Origin: Ypsolopha sequella
Lineage: Eukaryota; Arthropoda; Insecta; Lepidoptera; Ypsolophidae
Length of the DNA stretch: 64,000 bases
NCBI GenBank assembly: GCA_934047225.1
Contig: OW203986.1
Coordinates: 26,849,221 to 26,913,220, forward strand
Direction of reading: 5' to 3'
Shown: positions 11,369 to 23,116 of the stretch, in pieces
Layout: every line of letters starts with the position of its first letter
Numbering within the stretch: the first letter of the stretch is position 1
Position numbers and translations under genes: made by a program
Notes under the pieces: model-generated
What the model was told of the DNA's origin: nothing
Databases searched by the model: none
Seen by the model: only the letters and a program-made list of their open reading frames with translations

Positions 11369-11402
11369 CACTAATATTATAAATGCGAAAACGTTTCAAC
11401 GT
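11369..11402 (+). repeat. Fragment of Helitron-like ATTATAAATGCGA repeat
   Basis: CCCACTAATATTATAAATGC followed by GAAAACGTTTC matches the 5' end of the element at 15962-16149. The rest is lost. 11403-12120 contains no recognisable gene. Confidence 0.45.
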
Positions 11403-12123
11403 GGTTGATAATGATAAGTTGTCTAATGGGTAAGTTGTCTGTGATCTTGAGGCATTATTTGACCTTCTCTGCATTATAAGAGCAATTTTATTTTCGTTTA
11501 CTCTAATTTAGCCTATGTTTTAAAACAATGTAATTTGTATACAATTGTATTTTGGGGCCTGGATTGCGGCAGAGGACTTATGAAATTGTAGTAGATTTCT
11601 CGCATTTGTCTCCAAGCATATCCACATTTTAAAGCGCAGCCTCCAGTATATCCATATTTATAACACACAAATTATTGTATATGTTTAATCCTTAAATGCT
11701 CACTTTACGATGCCTGAATTCGGGTGGGTCTACAATCTCCCTTCACTCCACGATCCTGCAGCTGCCACTCTACAGACCCCTCTTGTATACTACGTGGCTC
11801 ACCGGTGTCTCGGGTCTTCGCACCCTTGCAGCAGAACTGCTGGCTGGATGAGTCACCAGAACAGAGAGAACAGAATTGTATTTTGGTAGCCCTGCCTTAC
11901 CAAATTCCTTATACTATGGCCTTACGGATTTTGGGGATCCCTGGAAATGTGTTACTTAATTTCTGCGGAGTGTATCTTTATACTAAGTGTAATTTAATTT
12001 TGTGTATTTTACCTATCTCCAATAGACTTACGAGTATAATACCATTACCACCAAGTATCAAGGTATCTGCTCCTAGGCATTAACAAGTATGCTGACTTGA
12101 GAATTACTTACTCAGCTACTATG

Positions 12124-12592
12124 TCAAATAAATGATGATGATGATTTTTTCCGACCGAGTTCGGTCACGGCGACTGTTGCGGCTGTGGAGGATGTCGGTC
12201 ATGTGCCCTCATGTGACTTATGTAGCCTGTCTTGTTTGTGAAAGTGCGGTTGCACAGGCTACATGTAAGTTATCCATTGTAGTAGTTATATCGTTTGGCA
12301 GCTGGTGGTCTACATCGGAGTTCATCACGTCTGGCGTCAAGAGCAGCTCTTCGTTTAGTCTCGAACTCGAAGATGTTAGTGCTGACTGTATGCCGCATCA
12401 TGTTTAATTTCGCAACTTTTCATTTAGCGTTTCTGCACGTCCTTATACCCAAGGAACTGCCCGCCTTGTTTGCATTTTCCATTAAGAAGTTCGCAGTATA
12501 AAATGCGTTTTGCCATTCTCTCTTCTGGCACCCGTCGCACGTGGCCACACCAGCGCATTTGGCGCCTCCTCAGGTAAGCTTCGATTCCGCCA
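12124..12592 (-). mobile_element. LINE 3' end with (TCA)n tail and zinc-finger C-terminus
   Basis: Minus strand, from a coding block (12424-12582) through a second coding block with a C2H2 finger (12195-12265) to a (TCA)n tail (plus-strand TGATGATGATG at 12132-12146). The two blocks are in different frames, so the copy is inactive. The tail suggests an RTE-like element; clade not certain. Confidence 0.65.
12424..12582 (-). pseudogene. LINE pol C-terminal fragment, RRRQMRW block
   Basis: About 53 codons ending in TAA. They contain [32 protein letters not shown] and [13 protein letters not shown]. This block lies just C-terminal to the reverse transcriptase domain in many animal LINEs. Downstream on the same strand, in another frame, CSLCNRTFTNKTGYISHMRA (about 12195-12265) supplies a CX2CX12HX4H-type finger, as expected at the very end of this protein family. 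The frame change between them and the missing catalytic region mark it as a dead copy. Confidence 0.7.
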
Positions 12593-12853
12593 TCATTTTA
12601 ATTTTGGATAACACAGACAAAAAAATATCTTCAATTTCTTTTTTCCAAAATAATTTTCAAGCGAGCGAATGTCTGTCCTCAGTGGACGCAGACACTCATA
12701 CATTTAGTACTACATCTATGCAGACACTGCACTAATCGCCGAATAAATTTCATGTAGTGTAATCCGTCTTATCCTAAGACTTATATGAATGGTCTCATCT
12801 TTCAATTATGAAGTCAACCTATAACAGTAGTTACCGAGCCAAAGCATGAAATT

Positions 12854-13244
12854 GTAGTTTATGCTACAAGGGCGAAAAGGAATAAATTACGAGGACGATT
12901 TAAAACACGACCGCAGCGAGTGTTTTTAACGTAACCGAGTAATTTATTACTTTTACGCCCGTGTATTATACTACTTTTTTCAATGCATAGTGTGAGGAAA
13001 TGAAAACAAATATAATCTTGTGAACTTGAAATTATGATTGGCTCAAAAGGACTATATCCAGAGCCGTTAAACGGTGGAAAAAAAGTATAACAGCTATGGT
13101 ACACAGGAAAGGCTGCAGGTTAGCCAACCATTGCAAATAAATTAAAAAAAATAATAATAATCAAGCCCTAGGGCAAAATAATCGACTTTCTGTTCGGTTT
13201 TGCTGCATAAAAAGTGGCTCTTTACGAGCACTTGCATTAAAAAA
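12854..13244 (+). repeat. Repeat family A, copy 3
   Basis: Plus-orientation copy, GTAGTTTATGCTACAAGGGC to GAGCACTTGCATTAAAAA. The central motif is altered to ACGACCGCAGCGAGTG. The following 13245-13815 shows no recognisable feature. Confidence 0.75.
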
Positions 13245-13816
13245 CACAAACGTTCGTTTAATCGTAAAAAACACAAATGTTTTTGGGCAACTCAAAACAA
13301 ATTTTCCACATGCTCTCACAAAAGGAGCTGAAACTGGAAAGCCAATTCACGATGAAAGGTCTAATATTTACGAAGAAAATATTGATTGTCACAGCGTTCG
13401 CTCACAAAGGTTTTAATTTCTCTGAGTGTCTTTCATGCTCACTCGCTCGAACGTGACGTCTGGAGGGGTCTCTCTATCGCTGCCGTTTTTGTTCTTATAT
13501 TAAGGCGAATGAATACGCCAACTGCAATTTGGACCTGTCTTTGAAGGCCTACGCCTCCCACACGGGTGGTCCAAAAAACTTGCATAAAAATATGTGATAG
13601 GCATTATAGAGTCAAAAATAAATTTCGAGTTTCATAAACTGTTCTTCTATTGTAAGTTTTGACAAAAAAAATCGAAAGTCATCGAAAGTTTCACATGATT
13701 AAATTGAATTCTCTTACTTCTTCCAAACGCCTAAAGCGATTTTAATTATTATTTCACCAAATTATAGGAAATTTTTAGATCTAAAAAATTCAAGTTCAAA
13801 ATTTTTTTTTCGTTCA

Positions 13817-14650
13817 TGGCGTCCATGTGAAAAGTATTATTTTCTCCTATTTTGCGCTATCCGGAGACGCAGTGGTTGTCGTAACAGCCACTTTTCAAGG
13901 CACGCTGCAATGAACATTATTTCAATGCCGTTTCCGTTGATATTTGTACCGACACACATCGAGTTGCTTATTTAGCCTTAAACTGCCTCCACATTCTCGG
14001 CGAGACTCTCGCCATGAAAGGGACAAAGCTATATGAGTAAAGGAGATAGACCTTACTGCGTTTCGCCTTACTCGTATTTGTTTGTCCCCTTCAAGCGAGT
14101 CTCGCCGAGAATGCGGAGCGGCTTTTAGGTACAAGTATAATACTCTATATGTTAAAGGGTTTGATTGTTGGTCTGGTAATCAAAATTTATTAATTGTTCT
14201 ATGGCTGATCAAAACAAAAAGCTTCCATTTGCAGTACATTAATATCAACCACTGGGCTAAAATTTAAGACGTAGATGTGGTTACATGGGGATTGGAGAAT
14301 AAAAACACAATTTTCAAAATTAAAGATAGAATAATCGTCTCGACATGAATCCCCGGGGGTGTTAGGAGGTGTTTCCAAGTGTGAACTGTGAAATGCAAGT
14401 CGCAGCTCACACTCATTCACCCACGTTTTACGGACGATTATTACATGATGAATTAGACCTGAAGCACGCAAACCGAACACAATTTTGCATCTACTACTGG
14501 ACCACAAAAGCGGTGGTTTTCAGGCTGTTATAGCCGCCCTTTAATCGACCTTGTCGGTACAAATATCGACGGAAGCTATATTGAAATAACGTTCATATCA
14601 GCGCGCATTGCATTACGTCGCTGGGTCTCCGGATAGCGTAAAATAGGCGC
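13817..14650. repeat. Foldback repeat B with a SINE inserted between its arms
   Basis: The left arm (CCTATTTTGCGCTATCCGGA ... GTTTCCGTTGATATTTGTAC) and the right arm (GTACAAATATCGACGGAAGC ... CTCCGGATAGCGTAAAATAGG) are inverted. Between them lie a second small inverted pair (GCGAGACTCTCGCC / GCGAGTCTCGCCGAG) and the SINE at 14333-14513. Nested insertion is inferred from the continuity of the arms. Confidence 0.6.
14333..14513 (-). mobile_element. SINE body, 5'-truncated
   Basis: ATCGTCTCGACATGAATCCC ... GTGTGAACTGTGAAATGCAA, the body of the SINE family also seen at 1257 and 9656. The tRNA-like head is not clear, so this copy is probably truncated on its minus-strand 5' side. Confidence 0.65.
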
Positions 14651-14739
14651 TAAAAATACGTTAAAAATTAAAACTATAATTCTTCAAAAATTATCAACGA
14701 AACTCATAATTATGTTTTTATTAATGTACATTAATCCAC

Positions 14740-15030
14740 ATATTCTGTAGTATACCTATATGTCATATATTTCTATTTCATATTTTTTACTAAACTAACA
14801 TCTGAGTAAAATCCGACCTGTGGGTCTACCGCGTAATTCTCATTTTCATCAACATCAACTTGAAATTGAAATTTGACGTGCGTGCGACGACGCCCGCCTA
14901 ACATGCCAACTCTTTTGCACGCGTTGTATTTCGCATGCATTTGCTTGAAGTTGATACAAATGAGAATTACGCGGTAGAGCCCCTTATTTGTGGCTTTTTG
15001 GTCAACAGCTGTAAGAACCACCTTGAATTT
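14740..15030 (+). repeat. Repeat family G, copy 2, interrupted
   Basis: Flanks match 2700-2830 (CATCTGAGTAAAATCCGACC before and GTAAGAACCACCTTG after). They are separated by the palindromic MITE at 14822-14982. Confidence 0.5.
14822..14982. mobile_element. Palindromic MITE (GGGTCTACCGCGTAATTCT ends), copy 1
   Basis: Arms GGGTCTACCGCGTAATTCTC / GAGAATTACGCGGTAGAGCC, with CATCAACTTGAAATTG and CAACATCAACTTG blocks in between. The right arm is partly decayed. A much more perfect copy is at 56884-57046. Confidence 0.7.
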
Positions 15031-15279
15031 AAATCAGTTTGAAAACAAGACAAAGAAGCGTTAGTTCATACCTATTGTTCCTTCTTAGGAATGTGAGATG
15101 CTCTATTAAAGTTAACCGCAACTATTAGATATTCATTTTGACTAATTCCATGATGACCTAAGTTTCAAGTGCAAATTGGAATATTTAGTTTCAAAGTCGT
15201 GTTGAACTTACCTGAGTATTATAGTTCCTAAGATGTTAGTTTTAATAACGGCATAAAAATTACAATTTTCGAATATAAT

Positions 15280-15480
15280 AAAACACTTGTACTGTTTCGC
15301 TGATGTAAACTTTAATAACTCCAACCGGTTTCGCATTACGGCATTAATAAGTATGTAAATCCATAAATGGTAAATCCATCTGCTATGTAAATAAATCAAA
15401 GTCATATTTATATTATTCATGTTGTATAATTCAGTTATATAAGGCGAAACCGGTTGGAAATTAAAGTTTATATTATAACA
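15280..15480. mobile_element. Penelope-like terminal repeats, head to head, locus 1
   Basis: Left half: AACACTTGTACTGTTTCGCT ... CCAACCGGTTTCGC. Right half: GCGAAACCGGTTGGAAATTA followed by AAGTTTATA. The ACACTTGTAC and CGAAACCGGT blocks recur in the Penelope-like loci at 21.0, 26.1, 57.7 and 59.6 kb. A degenerate hammerhead-like core (short hairpin then GAAAC) precedes each CCGGTT. Confidence 0.55.
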
Positions 15481-15881
15481 TTGCTGTTTTCTATACATAA
15501 TTTGAAGAAAACTAAATTTTCAGTACTAACATTTTTGCATTCTTTTTAGGAATGACAAATCCAAATTATCTAATATTTTTTGTGTATGAATGAGACAACA
15601 TTAAGCTAACAGCAATATTAATTTAATATCTGAAAAGTGTCAGCTGTAAAAAAATGTTACGAATCTTATCATGTAAATGGATGGCATTTAAGATGAACTG
15701 TTTCTGAAATTCTAATTTCGGTTATCAAATTGTCAATAAAAACAAAATTTAATACGTAAATGTAAAACCTTGAAATCAACTTTCAAACAAAACACAAATA
15801 ATTTAAATAGCTATTGAATTACAGGAATCATGAACTCATGAATCTGTAAGAAAATTTCGGCAATTTCATATGTAAAGACCT
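15481..15881 (+). repeat. Dispersed MITE-like repeat I, copy 1
   Basis: About 400 bases (TTAGGAATGACAAATCCAAA ... ATTTCATATGTAAAGACCT) that match 43006-43411 along their whole length with scattered differences. The left end is missing compared with the 43-kb copy. Confidence 0.65.
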
Positions 15882-15894
15882 AATATCATGAAAC

Positions 15895-15957
15895 AGTACG
15901 AGTGTTTTAATCAACATTTTGAAGATGTTTCACAAAGAGCCGACAGTCGCAGGTATC
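15895..15957 (+). mobile_element. Penelope-like terminal module fragment
   Basis: AGTACGAGTGTTTTAATC, then GAAGATGTTTCACAAAGAGC and CGACAGTCGCAGGTAT: a diverged version of the GTACAAGTGTTT...AAGATG...TCATCAAGTGCCGACAATCG terminal module. Confidence 0.45.
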
Positions 15958-15961
15958 CATA

Positions 15962-16149
15962 CCCCTATTATAAATGCGAGAGTGTGTTTGTTGGTTTGCT
16001 GGTTTGTCCTTCTTTCATGCAGCAACAACGGAGCAACGGATCGAAGTAATTTTTTGCATAGAGATAGTTTATGGACCGGAGAGCTACTTTTTATTCTGAA
16101 AAAATGCAAACTATATCAGAGTGGGTGAAGCCACGGGAAAAAGCTAGTT
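15962..16149 (+). mobile_element. Helitron-like non-autonomous element (ATTATAAATGCGA...GCTAGT)
   Basis: Starts ATTATAAATGCGAGAGTGTG, then GGTTTGTCCTTCTTTCATGC, GGAGCAACGGATCGAAGTAA, GGAGAGCTACTTTTTATTC and ends AAAAAGCTAGTT. I recognise this order as the widespread lepidopteran element reported as Helitron-like (Lep1 type), with its CTAG-T end. No coding capacity. Confidence 0.65.
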
Positions 16150-16270
16150 CATTCTAATTTTTAAGCTTATGGTTATAAAGACTTACCACATACTAACATA
16201 TTTTACTCTGAGAAACAGTGTGAATATTGTAAATGCCGGTATTTATCAAATTTAAATCAATCAGTATACA

Positions 16271-16470
16271 GGATGTTAAGATGATGTTGCGGAAGCCGGA
16301 AACTGGCGATAGTACTCGACAATACTAACGAATTTCCGTAAAAAAAAAACTATTTTTGGTCGAGTAGCTGATTTTTATTTCGCGATTTTGAGGGTTGATT
16401 CCGTAGTAAAAGTTCGTATGGACGAGTACTATCGCCAGTTTCCGGCTTTCGGAACTTTATCTTAACACCC
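16271..16470. mobile_element. Foldback MITE (GGxTGTTAAGAT ends)
   Basis: Ends GGATGTTAAGAT / ATCTTAACACCC and arms AAGCCGGAAACTGGCGATAG / CTATCGCCAGTTTCCGGCTT. The inner TAGTACTCG...CGAGTACTA block and the interior are shared with 23117-23379, so the two are one family. Confidence 0.7.
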
Positions 16471-18080
16471 AGAACAAATTAAAACTAAAAGATTGAAATC
16501 AAAAGGAAGCAGAAGAGCATTCCGTTTCCTCTCTATATATGGCATGTACCTTGTGTCATACCTTCGGATATAGACGTCTCCACTCCAACCTACTCTCAAT
16601 AAAACCCTTGACCCTTGACAATAGAGTTCATTATCGATGAGCCAGATTTCTACTAATGTCGGTGACCGTTAGAATGTAGACGTGACTAGAGTTCTCGAAT
16701 CGATTTACTGAATCGACGGACGCCGTGTTATACAATCGATGCTTGACGTTCGATTATTCTATGTTCGAGGCGAATTCGTTTTTTATTAACTTTAAAACTT
16801 TTAAATAGAAAAAAAATTACAACCCTCTCTGAAAAGCAGCTTTGCGAAATGTCATTTATTACAATAAAATAATTATTTCTATATGCTAAAATTATTAACA
16901 CAATGCTACGAGATGTGCTACGTGGACAGCGTTTTGTGCGTAGAAGCATAATTACAATAAAGCTTTAACACGTACGCTACAGCGCAGCGTAGCAAATGCT
17001 ACGACTCCATCATAGATTGCCCGCTTTGTAAATCAAGTCGTAGTCTGGACGCATAATATGCGACAGCGGACGCATATAGATAGGTGTTGAAATAAATGTA
17101 AAAGAAAGTAAAGGTAGTACGATACATCATATCATATGTTATGTTGCTTGTATATAGTGCATCACCTACCGAAATTTATGTTTAATTGTAGGTGATACAG
17201 GATCAGCTGAAAAGCAGCGCTGTGTAGACATGTTTTACCATGCTCACAGCATATGCTGAGCTGTCTCCTTTTTGTTTAATGTATTTTTGTGTTTAATTAT
17301 GTTGTGTTACTTTTATGTGTTTTTTTTAGACAAATAAAGTTTTTCTATTTCTATGTTTCAATTATCATAAAAATAATTAAATAAAAATTATAAATTATAT
17401 AAATAAAATTTGTTTCTCAGACTGGTGGTTCAATTTTGGAAATGTTAGTTTTAAGGCGGCAAAACTAATTATATTTGTTATACCTTTATTAAAAAAGACT
17501 CAAATTAGTTACCACTATCGACTAGCGTCGATACATATTAAATATACTTCCGATATCTACGCAATCAGGTGTACAGGAAGGTTACACGCAGTGTCACTTA
17601 GTATTCCCCACCTATAGTAATACCTGAGCCAAGTATGTACAGTCCATTAAAAAGAGGGTATCCAACTGTACCTTGTTCCTCTGCAATACAGTTGATTTTA
17701 GAATAAACTTCGGGCTTCTATTTGACGAATACCTTCGACAGAATTTGGGTAAATGAACGCTGCTGACGCTGATGTGAGAAGTTAATACTCAACAACTATC
17801 ATCTTTATTACCATTGAGTTTATTTGTTACTTGTTATTTATTAATTATTATTAATTATTTTTATTTATAATATAATATATATTAATTATATTAATTATTA
17901 ACATTAAATAATAAATAATAATTGTTACTAAAGTACTGAACGTGAAATATTAGATACTTACGTATTGTAAATTTAATTCATAATAAAAATATTGTAAATT
18001 TTTCATCAAGTTTACTTTAGTTCTATCATAGGTTTATTAGGGATTTAGGTTAGTTTTAGTTTTTAGTTTTTTGATTAAAA
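16471..18080. other. Mostly featureless AT-rich DNA
   Basis: No supported gene. About 16890-17030 is rich in TAGC words (ACGTACGCTACAGCGCAGCG), like 5250-5350. About 17200-17345 (AAAAGCAGCGCTGTGTAGAC ... GACAAATAAAGTTTTTCTAT) resembles the 3' end of a LINE in plus orientation. 17820-17930 is a TTATTAATTA-rich low-complexity tract. Confidence 0.4.
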
Positions 18081-18089
18081 AGCCGTAAT

Positions 18090-18147
18090 AAACTGGCCAA
18101 GTCGGATTCACTGCGTGTGGTCATTGTATGGTGGTACGGAACCCTAT
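18090..18147 (-). mobile_element. GTTCCGTACC-type element, short deleted copy
   Basis: AAACTGGCCAAGTCGGATTC ... GGTACGGAACCC: the two ends of the element joined with almost no interior, in minus orientation. Confidence 0.6.
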
Positions 18148-18157
18148 GTATATGGTA

Positions 18158-18290
18158 AATAACAAATTCAAATTCAAATTCAAATTTAATTTATTTGTGA
18201 TTATAAGTTTACAAATGGTGTTCAAACATAATATAAAGTCCTTTATAATCTGTCATTTGACATACAAATATAAAACAACTAACAAAATAC
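18158..18290 (-). mobile_element. LINE 3' end with (AATTTG)n tail
   Basis: Plus-strand CAAATTCAAATTCAAATT at the left edge followed by TTATTTGTGATTATAAG. On the minus strand this is a 3' UTR ending in the AATTTG-repeat tail typical of some lepidopteran LINEs. No coding part is visible. Confidence 0.5.
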
Positions 18291-18839
18291 AAAATAAAAA
18301 TTGAAACAAATTAACACACAAATGCTAAAATTACAAATATTAAAAAAATGTCAGTATTTAATATAAATCTCAACGGTTAACTAACCTCACCTAAGAAATA
18401 ATTATAAGTAGGCATGCCATTCATTACATTACACTTAAAATATTATAATGTTAAGTTACACAAACTTGTTTACAAATTCAACACAATAAAATAATATGTC
18501 CTGATTCAAAATAATAAAAATATTATTATTAACAATACACATAGATCGATTAATAGAATCATTAATATCAGGGTAATATTCTAATGAATAGCTACACGAA
18601 TGCTCGTTCCCTTTTCTTGGTACAAACTTACCTATGTATATAATTATAATTATTACCTATCTACATAAGTATTATATTGACTCTAGTTTTTTCACGTACT
18701 TAGGTTTGTTTATCTGTTGAGTGTGTTAAAAAGATTTTGCTTTGAAATAAATTATGTCTTATGTCTTAAGAAAGACTGATCGCTAAAATCTGGTTCGGAT
18801 AATGTAATAACTGAAAAATTTAATTTATACAGTCATTCT

Positions 18840-19615
18840 AAAGGGCTGTCGGTAAAAAACGCTCTCTCACTCTCGCATGTATGGCGTAGACAGAGACACG
18901 ACGACTTTTCGGCTCGCGCGCCCGTTGATAGAGCAGTTTTAAAATTTTTATTACAAATTATTGTCAATAGTGTCAATTCGGTGTAACACGACTTAACTTA
19001 TTTGACAGGACTAACCTTTTTTTAAGCGTCCTGTCTTTGTCTTTTCGATATAGAAGGAAAAAGACAGAACACTTAAACTAAGTTAAGCCCTGTCAAATAA
19101 GTTAAAACGTGTTCACCGAATCGACACAAATATGTGTTATTTAGATCTCTTTAATTTAATGTTTTTAAAGATAAGTTGTCTCATGTAAAAATATATGAAT
19201 AAAATTTGATATACAATTAGTATACGAAAAATAGCGATGAGTTCAAAAATATTGTTTTTCTTCGTGTTGTTTCTCAATTTTAGTGAAAAACATTAATTAA
19301 ATTTACGTTTCTATATTGTACATCAAAAATATCAGTATCTTTCCGACATCCATGTTTTTTTTTTCAGGTATCCGCTATCCATTGTTGATTCATAATTTCA
19401 TCTGAAAATTAACTCTACCCGTGAAATCTCGACAACACGAGTTCAAAATAAGCTTGTATTTTTATAATGAATATAATTTTTCATTTTTAATTATATTTAC
19501 CAAAAATATAAAGATATTTTTTATGCGATGTTAAAAAAAGTTTACGGTAAATTATTGCCATTTATGAGTAATTTTACCTCAAAAACGAGCCATTTACCGT
19601 TTTTACCGACAGCGC
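18840..19615. repeat. Inverted-repeat region with inner foldback
   Basis: The outer pair AGGGCTGTCGGTAAAAAACG (18840) / CCGTTTTTACCGACAGCGCT (19595) encloses an inner foldback at 18971-19126 (TGTCAATTCGGTGTAACACG / CGTGTTCACCGAATCGACA). Whether the outer pair marks the ends of one element is uncertain. Confidence 0.5.
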
Positions 19616-19659
19616 TCTCGAAACTTGAATTTCGCAAAAGTCCGCCAGGCTGCGAAAAC

Positions 19660-19757
19660 TTATTATTATTATTATTAAAAATTCTTTATTGCACAAATAA
19701 AAACATGTACATAGGCGAGCTTAATGCTAATTAGCATTTTCTTCCAGCTAACCTTTG
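19660..19757 (-). mobile_element. LINE 3' UTR fragment (jockey/CR1-like)
   Basis: Plus strand: TTATTATTATT, then TTCTTTATTGCACAAATAAA, GGCGAGCTTAATGC and TTTTCTTCCAGCTAACC. It is the counterpart of 11251-11355. Confidence 0.6.
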
Positions 19758-19786
19758 GCAATGTAGAACTTGTCAAGGGTAGTGCT

Positions 19787-20290
19787 TAAGGGGCTTAGTA
19801 TCGCCAAATGGGTACTTTCTAAAGTCTACTGCTCTAAACTTAAGGGGCTTAGTATCGCCAAATGGGTACTTTCTAAAGTCTACTGCTCGTTTATGGCCAA
19901 ACCAATAATATTGAAATAAATGTATTATGAATTGTCAACTCTAAGACAACATATGCAACATTTTTCTATTTCATACCACCAAAACATCTATATGAAAAAA
20001 AAAAAATTCAACCGAATGGTGTTTTTTGGCTTAAATTCCCTACTGCTCCTAAGTGGCGTGGCCAATTTAATTCATTTATGCTTTGATAAATAGATACAAT
20101 CGAACAATCACGTCCACGTGAAAAGTATTATTTTCTCCTATTTCGCCCTATCAAGGACGCATCGAGCGTCGTAACAGCCACTAAGCATTGCGCGCTGATA
20201 TGAACGTTATTTTTAAAGTCGTTTCCGTCGATATTCGTACCGACAAACATCGAGCTGCTAATTTGGCGACAGTAATCGCCTTAAGGCGCA
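19787..20290 (+). repeat. Dispersed repeat B, copy 2, with a small internal tandem duplication
   Basis: Matches 1555-1960. The first ~50 bases (TTAAGGGGCTTAGTATCGCC ... GTCTACTGCTC) are duplicated in tandem at 19787 and 19840. The left foldback arm (GTTTCCGTCGATATTCGTAC) is present and the right arm is missing. The ORF over 20188-20454 is an accident of the repeat. Confidence 0.6.
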
Positions 20291-20571
20291 TATACATAGT
20301 CACAACCACGCAACGAAATATGAAAGGAAATGCCCAAAAACGATCATTTACTGAACACTGCGACGCGGCGGTTCGTTATAAAAACAGAAAAATTATGGAT
20401 TTATGGATAAATGCTCGTAGCGTGCGCGAATGCGGCTTAGATTGTGCGCGTTGAGACGTCCACATAATGAAAATTTGTGGCACTGCATATTTATTTAATG
20501 TTATGTTACGAATAGAGAGAATATTTCATCAAATTTTATAACCATTGGGTGTGTGTCCTTTTATTTGCAGT

Positions 20572-20963
20572 TTAAGGTTAAACGTCAGTCGCTTAGCGCA
20601 AAGTGCATAACTTAACTTTGTTTTTCTTATTTAGAAGCTAAAAATTTAAAACCATTTAGTATGTAGCAATTGACGGCAATAGTTCAGTATTTGTGAGATT
20701 TATAAAGCACGAGTTTGAAATTTAATGCACAATTAGCCATGATATTCTCCAAACCAAGTTATAACGGCATTTTAAGTTGGTTTTGAAAAAATCATGACAA
20801 ATTGTGTTTACAATTACAAACTCTTGCTTTATAAACCTCACCAATACTGAACTATTGGCGTCAAAAGACACAAATCAAAATGCTTTTCAATTTTAAATTT
20901 CTTAGCAAGAAAAACAAAGTTAAGTTATGCACTTTGCGCTAAGCGACTGACTTATAACCTTAA
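20572..20963. mobile_element. Foldback MITE (AAGGTTA ends), ~390 bp
   Basis: Left arm AAGGTTAAACGTCAGTCGCT TAGCG...; right arm AGCGACTGACTTATAACCTT. The arms stay complementary for at least 60 bases (GCAAAGTGCATAACTTAACT on one side, AGTTAAGTTATGCACTTTGC on the other), with further inner pairing (GTTCAGTATTTGTGAG / CACCAATACTGAACTATTG). Confidence 0.75.
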
Positions 20964-20964
20964 A

Positions 20965-21240
20965 TATAGTAGATGCTAGTGATTGTTGGCACTTGGTGGA
21001 ATTTATAAAACATTGTTTAAAAAAAAAAAACACTTGTACTTATCCACATATTATTATAACTTTATTATGCCCGACCGGTTTCGCTGTAAAGCATTTTCTA
21101 GGGCCTTTTACCTTTAACTAACTTTGTTAGTTAGGATGTGTAAAAGGCCCTAGAAAATGCTTTACAGCGAAACCGGTCGGGCATATTAAAGTTATAATAA
21201 TATGTGGATAAGTACAAGTGTTTTTTTTAACAATATAACC
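20965..21240. mobile_element. Penelope-like terminal repeats, head to head, locus 2
   Basis: A palindrome at 21012-21235 with arms ACACTTGTACTTATCCACAT ... CCCGACCGGTTTCGCTG and CAGCGAAACCGGTCGGGC ... GATAAGTACAAGTGT. The left side continues outward into an inverted terminal module at about 20975-21010 (its complement reads TCCACCAAGTGCCAACAATC). The right arm carries a hairpin GCTTTACAGC directly before GAAACCGGTCGGG. Confidence 0.65.
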
Positions 21241-23110
21241 TTAAAGTTTCAATAACCTATCGTTTCGTTTGAACGTAACGTTTCAAATCTTTGTTTATTA
21301 AACATACAGCTGACATTACATTGTTGAACTCCGTGCCGGCGTCCATTTCCTTTTTAAATATTTAGCTATACATATAACATAGATTCCTTGAAAAAAGGTA
21401 AATTTAAAATACAATAAAAAAAAATAAGTTGCAATATGGTTTGGGAATCGATTTGTTTGATGACAGATCTACTATTCTGCGCACAGAGCTATGATTTGGG
21501 GGTAGACCAATTATTTTGGGATTAAAGGTTTTATTAAAGATCTTATCTTTTATTTTGGATTTCAAATTGATATAACTTTGGTAATTCATAACCAAACGAT
21601 TGAAATTTTTCCGAAAATTATATATTTTGTGTGTGATCTATTAAAAACAGGATACAATTTGATGACAAAAATATAAAGTTTGGTGACAGAAAACATAGTT
21701 CCCGTAGGAAATAAGGGTTATTTATGAACAAATCTCCACCGAAGAAACGCCGCAACATATCCAAGAATACGACAGCCGTCAAACGTGGATTAGGAAAGTG
21801 AATCTTACTCCCTCGACTTAGACGCTTCCGCTATTAGATTGTTTCCGTTTCCGTAGAACAACCTACATAGCTCTTCAATCGATTTATTTACTGAACGGTT
21901 AGATGGAATTTAGGTAGATTTATGTAATAAACGGTTAGGCGGAATTGGGGAAATGAAGGGACATTTCCTTTCTCATTGAATAACCTGTTCCAGCACTTAC
22001 AATATTTGATTACATAGGTAGTGGTTTGTTGTTTCCAACTTCCATTATCAAATGAATAAACACACTCGTAGTTTGAATCTGATATATTGGATGTGATGGC
22101 TACACTATATTGATGTGCATTGTTTAACAAAAGTGTGTCTGCTTTTAATAATTGGATATGATTATGATTTACATTATAAATATGTTCTGTGGATTTACAC
22201 CATAGTATACTAACAGTAGTTGTAAGATATCTAGTAATTCTTGATACCTAAAACGAGGTGCTGCCATGCATATCGACATGAGAACGAAAACTATTGTAAT
22301 TGTATGGAAAACTAAGGCTTATATGAAGAAAGTGCTCGATTTTGCATATAGTACAATGTTATAGCTATATGGTTTTCAAAAATAAACGGTAGTAGTCGCT
22401 CAAAATTCCGAGATTTCTGCAACGAAAGCTTATTTTCATGGGGTAGTTTGCAATATATTTTTTCTGATGCTAATAACTTTTACTAATTCTGTTCGATTAC
22501 AAAGTTAATAAGTTTTCTCAGCAATGCGTAGAATTTTTTTGAGGCTTCGTGTCTTTTCAGTAACTTTAAACTTGACTTCAAAAACTTCCAATTTTGGGCT
22601 AACTTAATCATGTTAGTACTTTAAGGGAAAGAAGCAAATAGAAATAAAATGACAGACTTTGGATGATTTTCTTGCTATAATTAGGAAACCCAAGGTCATT
22701 AAAAATGCACATTTGTTCTCCTAACGTTTATGAAGTAAGTTTGAACAAACTACTTCAATTTGCTATAGATCAAATCTTTAGTAACCCTTTATTTTAGTAA
22801 TTTTAGACTTTATATTGATTTCCTTTTGAGTATCGATTTTAGGATTTAGTTGGTTCTTTATAAGATTTGTTTGAATGATATCTAGCTAGTTTGAAGAGAT
22901 CGTGTTTTTTTTGATTCAGTAGCGGATTTATTTAATAAACACGCAGTTTTTCGAGAGCGCGTGATATTTCTGTTGTCGTAACAGCCACGGCTCAGAGCGC
23001 GCTTTTTTAAACTATAATGAAACGTTATAGAGTTCAGTTCTACTTGATATGAAATGAGTCGCTCAATCTCGTGTCACTCATATCCTTAAAATATCGCATC
23101 CTCTGCAGTT
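21240..23110. other. No supported feature
   Basis: AT-rich sequence without a recognisable gene, RNA or complete repeat. Short ORFs at 21404-21595 and 21888-22130 (minus) have no family signature. The direct blocks AATTTAGGTAGATTTATGTA and the repeated ACGGTTAG near 21890-21940 look like local sequence drift. Confidence 0.4.
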
Positions 23111-23116
23111 GCAACA

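Noticed and set aside
11724..12083. 119-aa plus ORF
   Set aside because: No family motif, no start context, and it runs into a region of abutting LINE tails. Composition is not convincing.
14199..14507. 102-aa minus ORF
   Set aside because: Covers the SINE body and foldback repeat. No protein features.
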